From positions 1 to 23,824 of the forward strand of contig JAYMTA010000830.1 of the NCBI GenBank assembly GCA_036897625.1: 23,824 nt of DNA, read 5' to 3'. Each line of letters starts with the position of its first letter. The stretch's first letter is position 1. The stretch comes from Pelargonium cotyledonis. Taxonomy: Eukaryota; Streptophyta; Magnoliopsida; Geraniales; Geraniaceae. Below, in pieces: positions 22,540 through 23,824 of the stretch. The translations under genes were made by a program, and so were the position numbers. Below the pieces are notes generated by a model, which saw only the letters and a program-made list of their open reading frames with translations, was not told the origin of the DNA and ran no database searches.

Positions 22540-23020
22540 ATCGAGAAGTTGAGGTGGCGGAGGCGATGGTCGGTAACGGGTTAGCATGAACGGTAGGGCT
22601 TTTAAGGACTAACAATGAGAAGAATGTGAAAGCAAAAAACATGTTACATGTGGACTTGGAAAATCAGGTTCGCCAAGGCTCGTGAGGGTGATGGACGAGA
22701 ACTGTCGCATGTGGATTCGCCCGCATGCAGTTTGGACCTTGTGTACGGGTGCACAAGGCGGGGGTGTGAGGTGTTTAGTCGATTTTTGGGTGTTGAAGAT
22801 ATTAGAAGCACTACATACTGAAAATAATGGTTATTTTGTTACCTTTGATCTGGTTCAAATTGACGTCATATCTCATTTAGCTAAAATTGGTTATGTTTGA
22901 TTTGGTTTTCTTAGTTTTGAGGTTGATAGATTTACTTATGTTTTAGTTTAATCATCTGTTAGCTTTGATTTAGTGATGAGGTTGGAGTTTCATGTACGAC
23001 CTTAGGTTTTTTTAATAAGT
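22540..23020 (+). mobile_element. Related retroposon-like remnant, copy B
   Basis: Shares with copy A the order CAAAAAACATG(C/T)TACA, then GGTTCGCCAAGG(C/G)..(C/T)(A/G)TGA, with a similar G-rich upstream part and T-rich downstream part. Strongly diverged. No poly(A) tail or target duplication is recognised. The 72-aa frame at 22682-22900 has no recognisable domain and I do not treat it as a gene. Confidence 0.3.
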
Positions 23021-23434
23021 GTCAAAATTGCATACTTAATCAATGCACACAAACTACCTTTGTGACAAAGAGCCCAACATTAGTCCTGGTTAAGTTATAA
23101 ACACATTTCATAAAATTGGGCCTACACAGGCCCTAATCTTCAAGTCTCAAACCAAACTTTACTTTGTGACAAAATAGATTAATCGTTTGGATTACTACCA
23201 AGTATAATCCATTTATTATTAAGAGACGTTACAAATATCTATAATTTTCAAATAAAATTATTGTTTTTATTATGTTATCTACAGCATAATCATATTTTAT
23301 ATAGAATAATATTATGTTTAAAATATTGTTAGAATTTAGAATTGTAATATTGTACTTATTTTTGGTGCAAAAAAAAAGAAAAAGAAATGGAAGGATAATA
23401 AGGTGGGTAAAGAATGTGATATATTATACCCAAA

Positions 23435-23614
23435 AGGTAGTGGCGCAGTTGGTAACACAAGTTGCGTGAATAGGAAGAACGTTTGTGTTTAATCCTTACT
23501 CAACACACTAATAGGAAGAGAGGTTTAAACTTTAGCTTATGCCCTCACTTCAAATAGAGATTAGTATGTGTATGGTCAAAAATGTGAGTCTATTCAGAAA
23601 CTCCACAGTTTAAT
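23435..23614 (+). mobile_element. tRNA-derived SINE-like sequence
   Basis: GGTAGTGGCGCAGTTGGTAA (23436 on) matches the RNA polymerase III A box of tRNA-derived plant SINEs (TGGCNNAGTTGG). About 40 nt later, GTTTAATCC (23488-23496) is a degenerate B box (expected GTTCGANTCC). The cloverleaf is not intact, so this is not a functional tRNA gene. The 3' boundary is a guess, placed before the T/A-rich sequence ahead of the MITE. Confidence 0.5.
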
Positions 23615-23622
23615 AAAAAATA

Positions 23623-23824
23623 CTCCATTCATCTCAAAATGAGTGTCTTGTTTTCATCTTTTGCAAAAATTAAGGGTTACTAGATAACTTAGTGTGTTTT
23701 CAATATTATTCTCACTTTTTAACCTACACCCCATGTGCACTCATGTGCAGATTTGCATATGTGCATAAGTGATAAGGGTAATATAGGAAAAATAATAATA
23801 TAATTATCTAAAAATAGAAATATG
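23623..23824. mobile_element. Stowaway-like MITE, cut by the window edge
   Basis: Begins TA|CTCCATTCATCTCAAAATGA, then GTGTCTTG and TTTCAT. This is nearly the same as the left end of the element at 9173, which reads CTCCATTCGTCCCAAAATGA and GCGTCTTG. Both follow an A-run and TA. The right end lies beyond the window. Confidence 0.65.

Noticed and set aside
23436..23500. Functional tRNA gene
   Set aside because: The A box is good, but the B box is degenerate and no acceptor stem or anticodon arm pairs, so a SINE remnant fits better.
1..23824. CRISPR array, bacterial operon, phage or viral genes
   Set aside because: No regularly spaced repeats, Shine-Dalgarno-led gene strings or viral protein motifs are present. 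All real genes are intron-rich plant genes.

Overview
This is a nuclear genomic window from a flowering plant, most likely a eudicot. The evidence is three multi-exon genes with GT-AG introns, AT-rich introns and spacers, leader introns, plant-specific protein families, and plant-type transposon remnants (Stowaway-like MITEs, other inverted-repeat elements, a tRNA-derived SINE-like sequence). I see no prokaryotic, organellar or viral gene.

Layout. (1) 1 to about 650 is AT-rich spacer. (2) About 680-3660, plus strand, is a gene with a leader intron and three coding exons (368 aa) for a plant protein of unknown function. It has a conserved, partly hydrophobic central block and a tandem 21-residue duplication near its C terminus. 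(3) 4462-10675, plus strand, is a 14-exon gene for an RluA-family RNA pseudouridine synthase of the plant RNA pseudouridine synthase 5 type (376 aa). All exon phases close. (4) 20388-11287, minus strand, with a leader exon near 20900, is a four-coding-exon gene for a 1695-aa, two-SANT-domain, N-CoR-like protein, the POWERDRESS (PWR) orthologue. It converges on the pseudouridine synthase gene with about 610 bp between stop codons. (5) About 20950-23824 has no convincing gene. It holds the PWR promoter and decayed repeats, including two related G-rich blocks, a SINE-like sequence and the start of a Stowaway-like MITE cut by the window edge.

The last two genes sit next to each other in Arabidopsis too, as I recall (At3g52260 and At3g52250), so this is probably conserved microsynteny. 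PWR is known to act with the histone deacetylase HDA9. The pseudouridine synthase works on RNA. I see no shared pathway. Nothing here looks like a new multi-gene system. The most interesting points are local: a pseudouridine synthase whose catalytic Asp position is Gly, a probable GC-AG intron competing with a GT donor 6 nt away, three in-frame NAGNAG acceptors, and a PWR leader where two acceptors 7 nt apart would switch between a uORF and a 39-residue N-terminal extension. Exon boundaries were assigned by eye from splice consensus, reading frame and family similarity; no transcript data were available.
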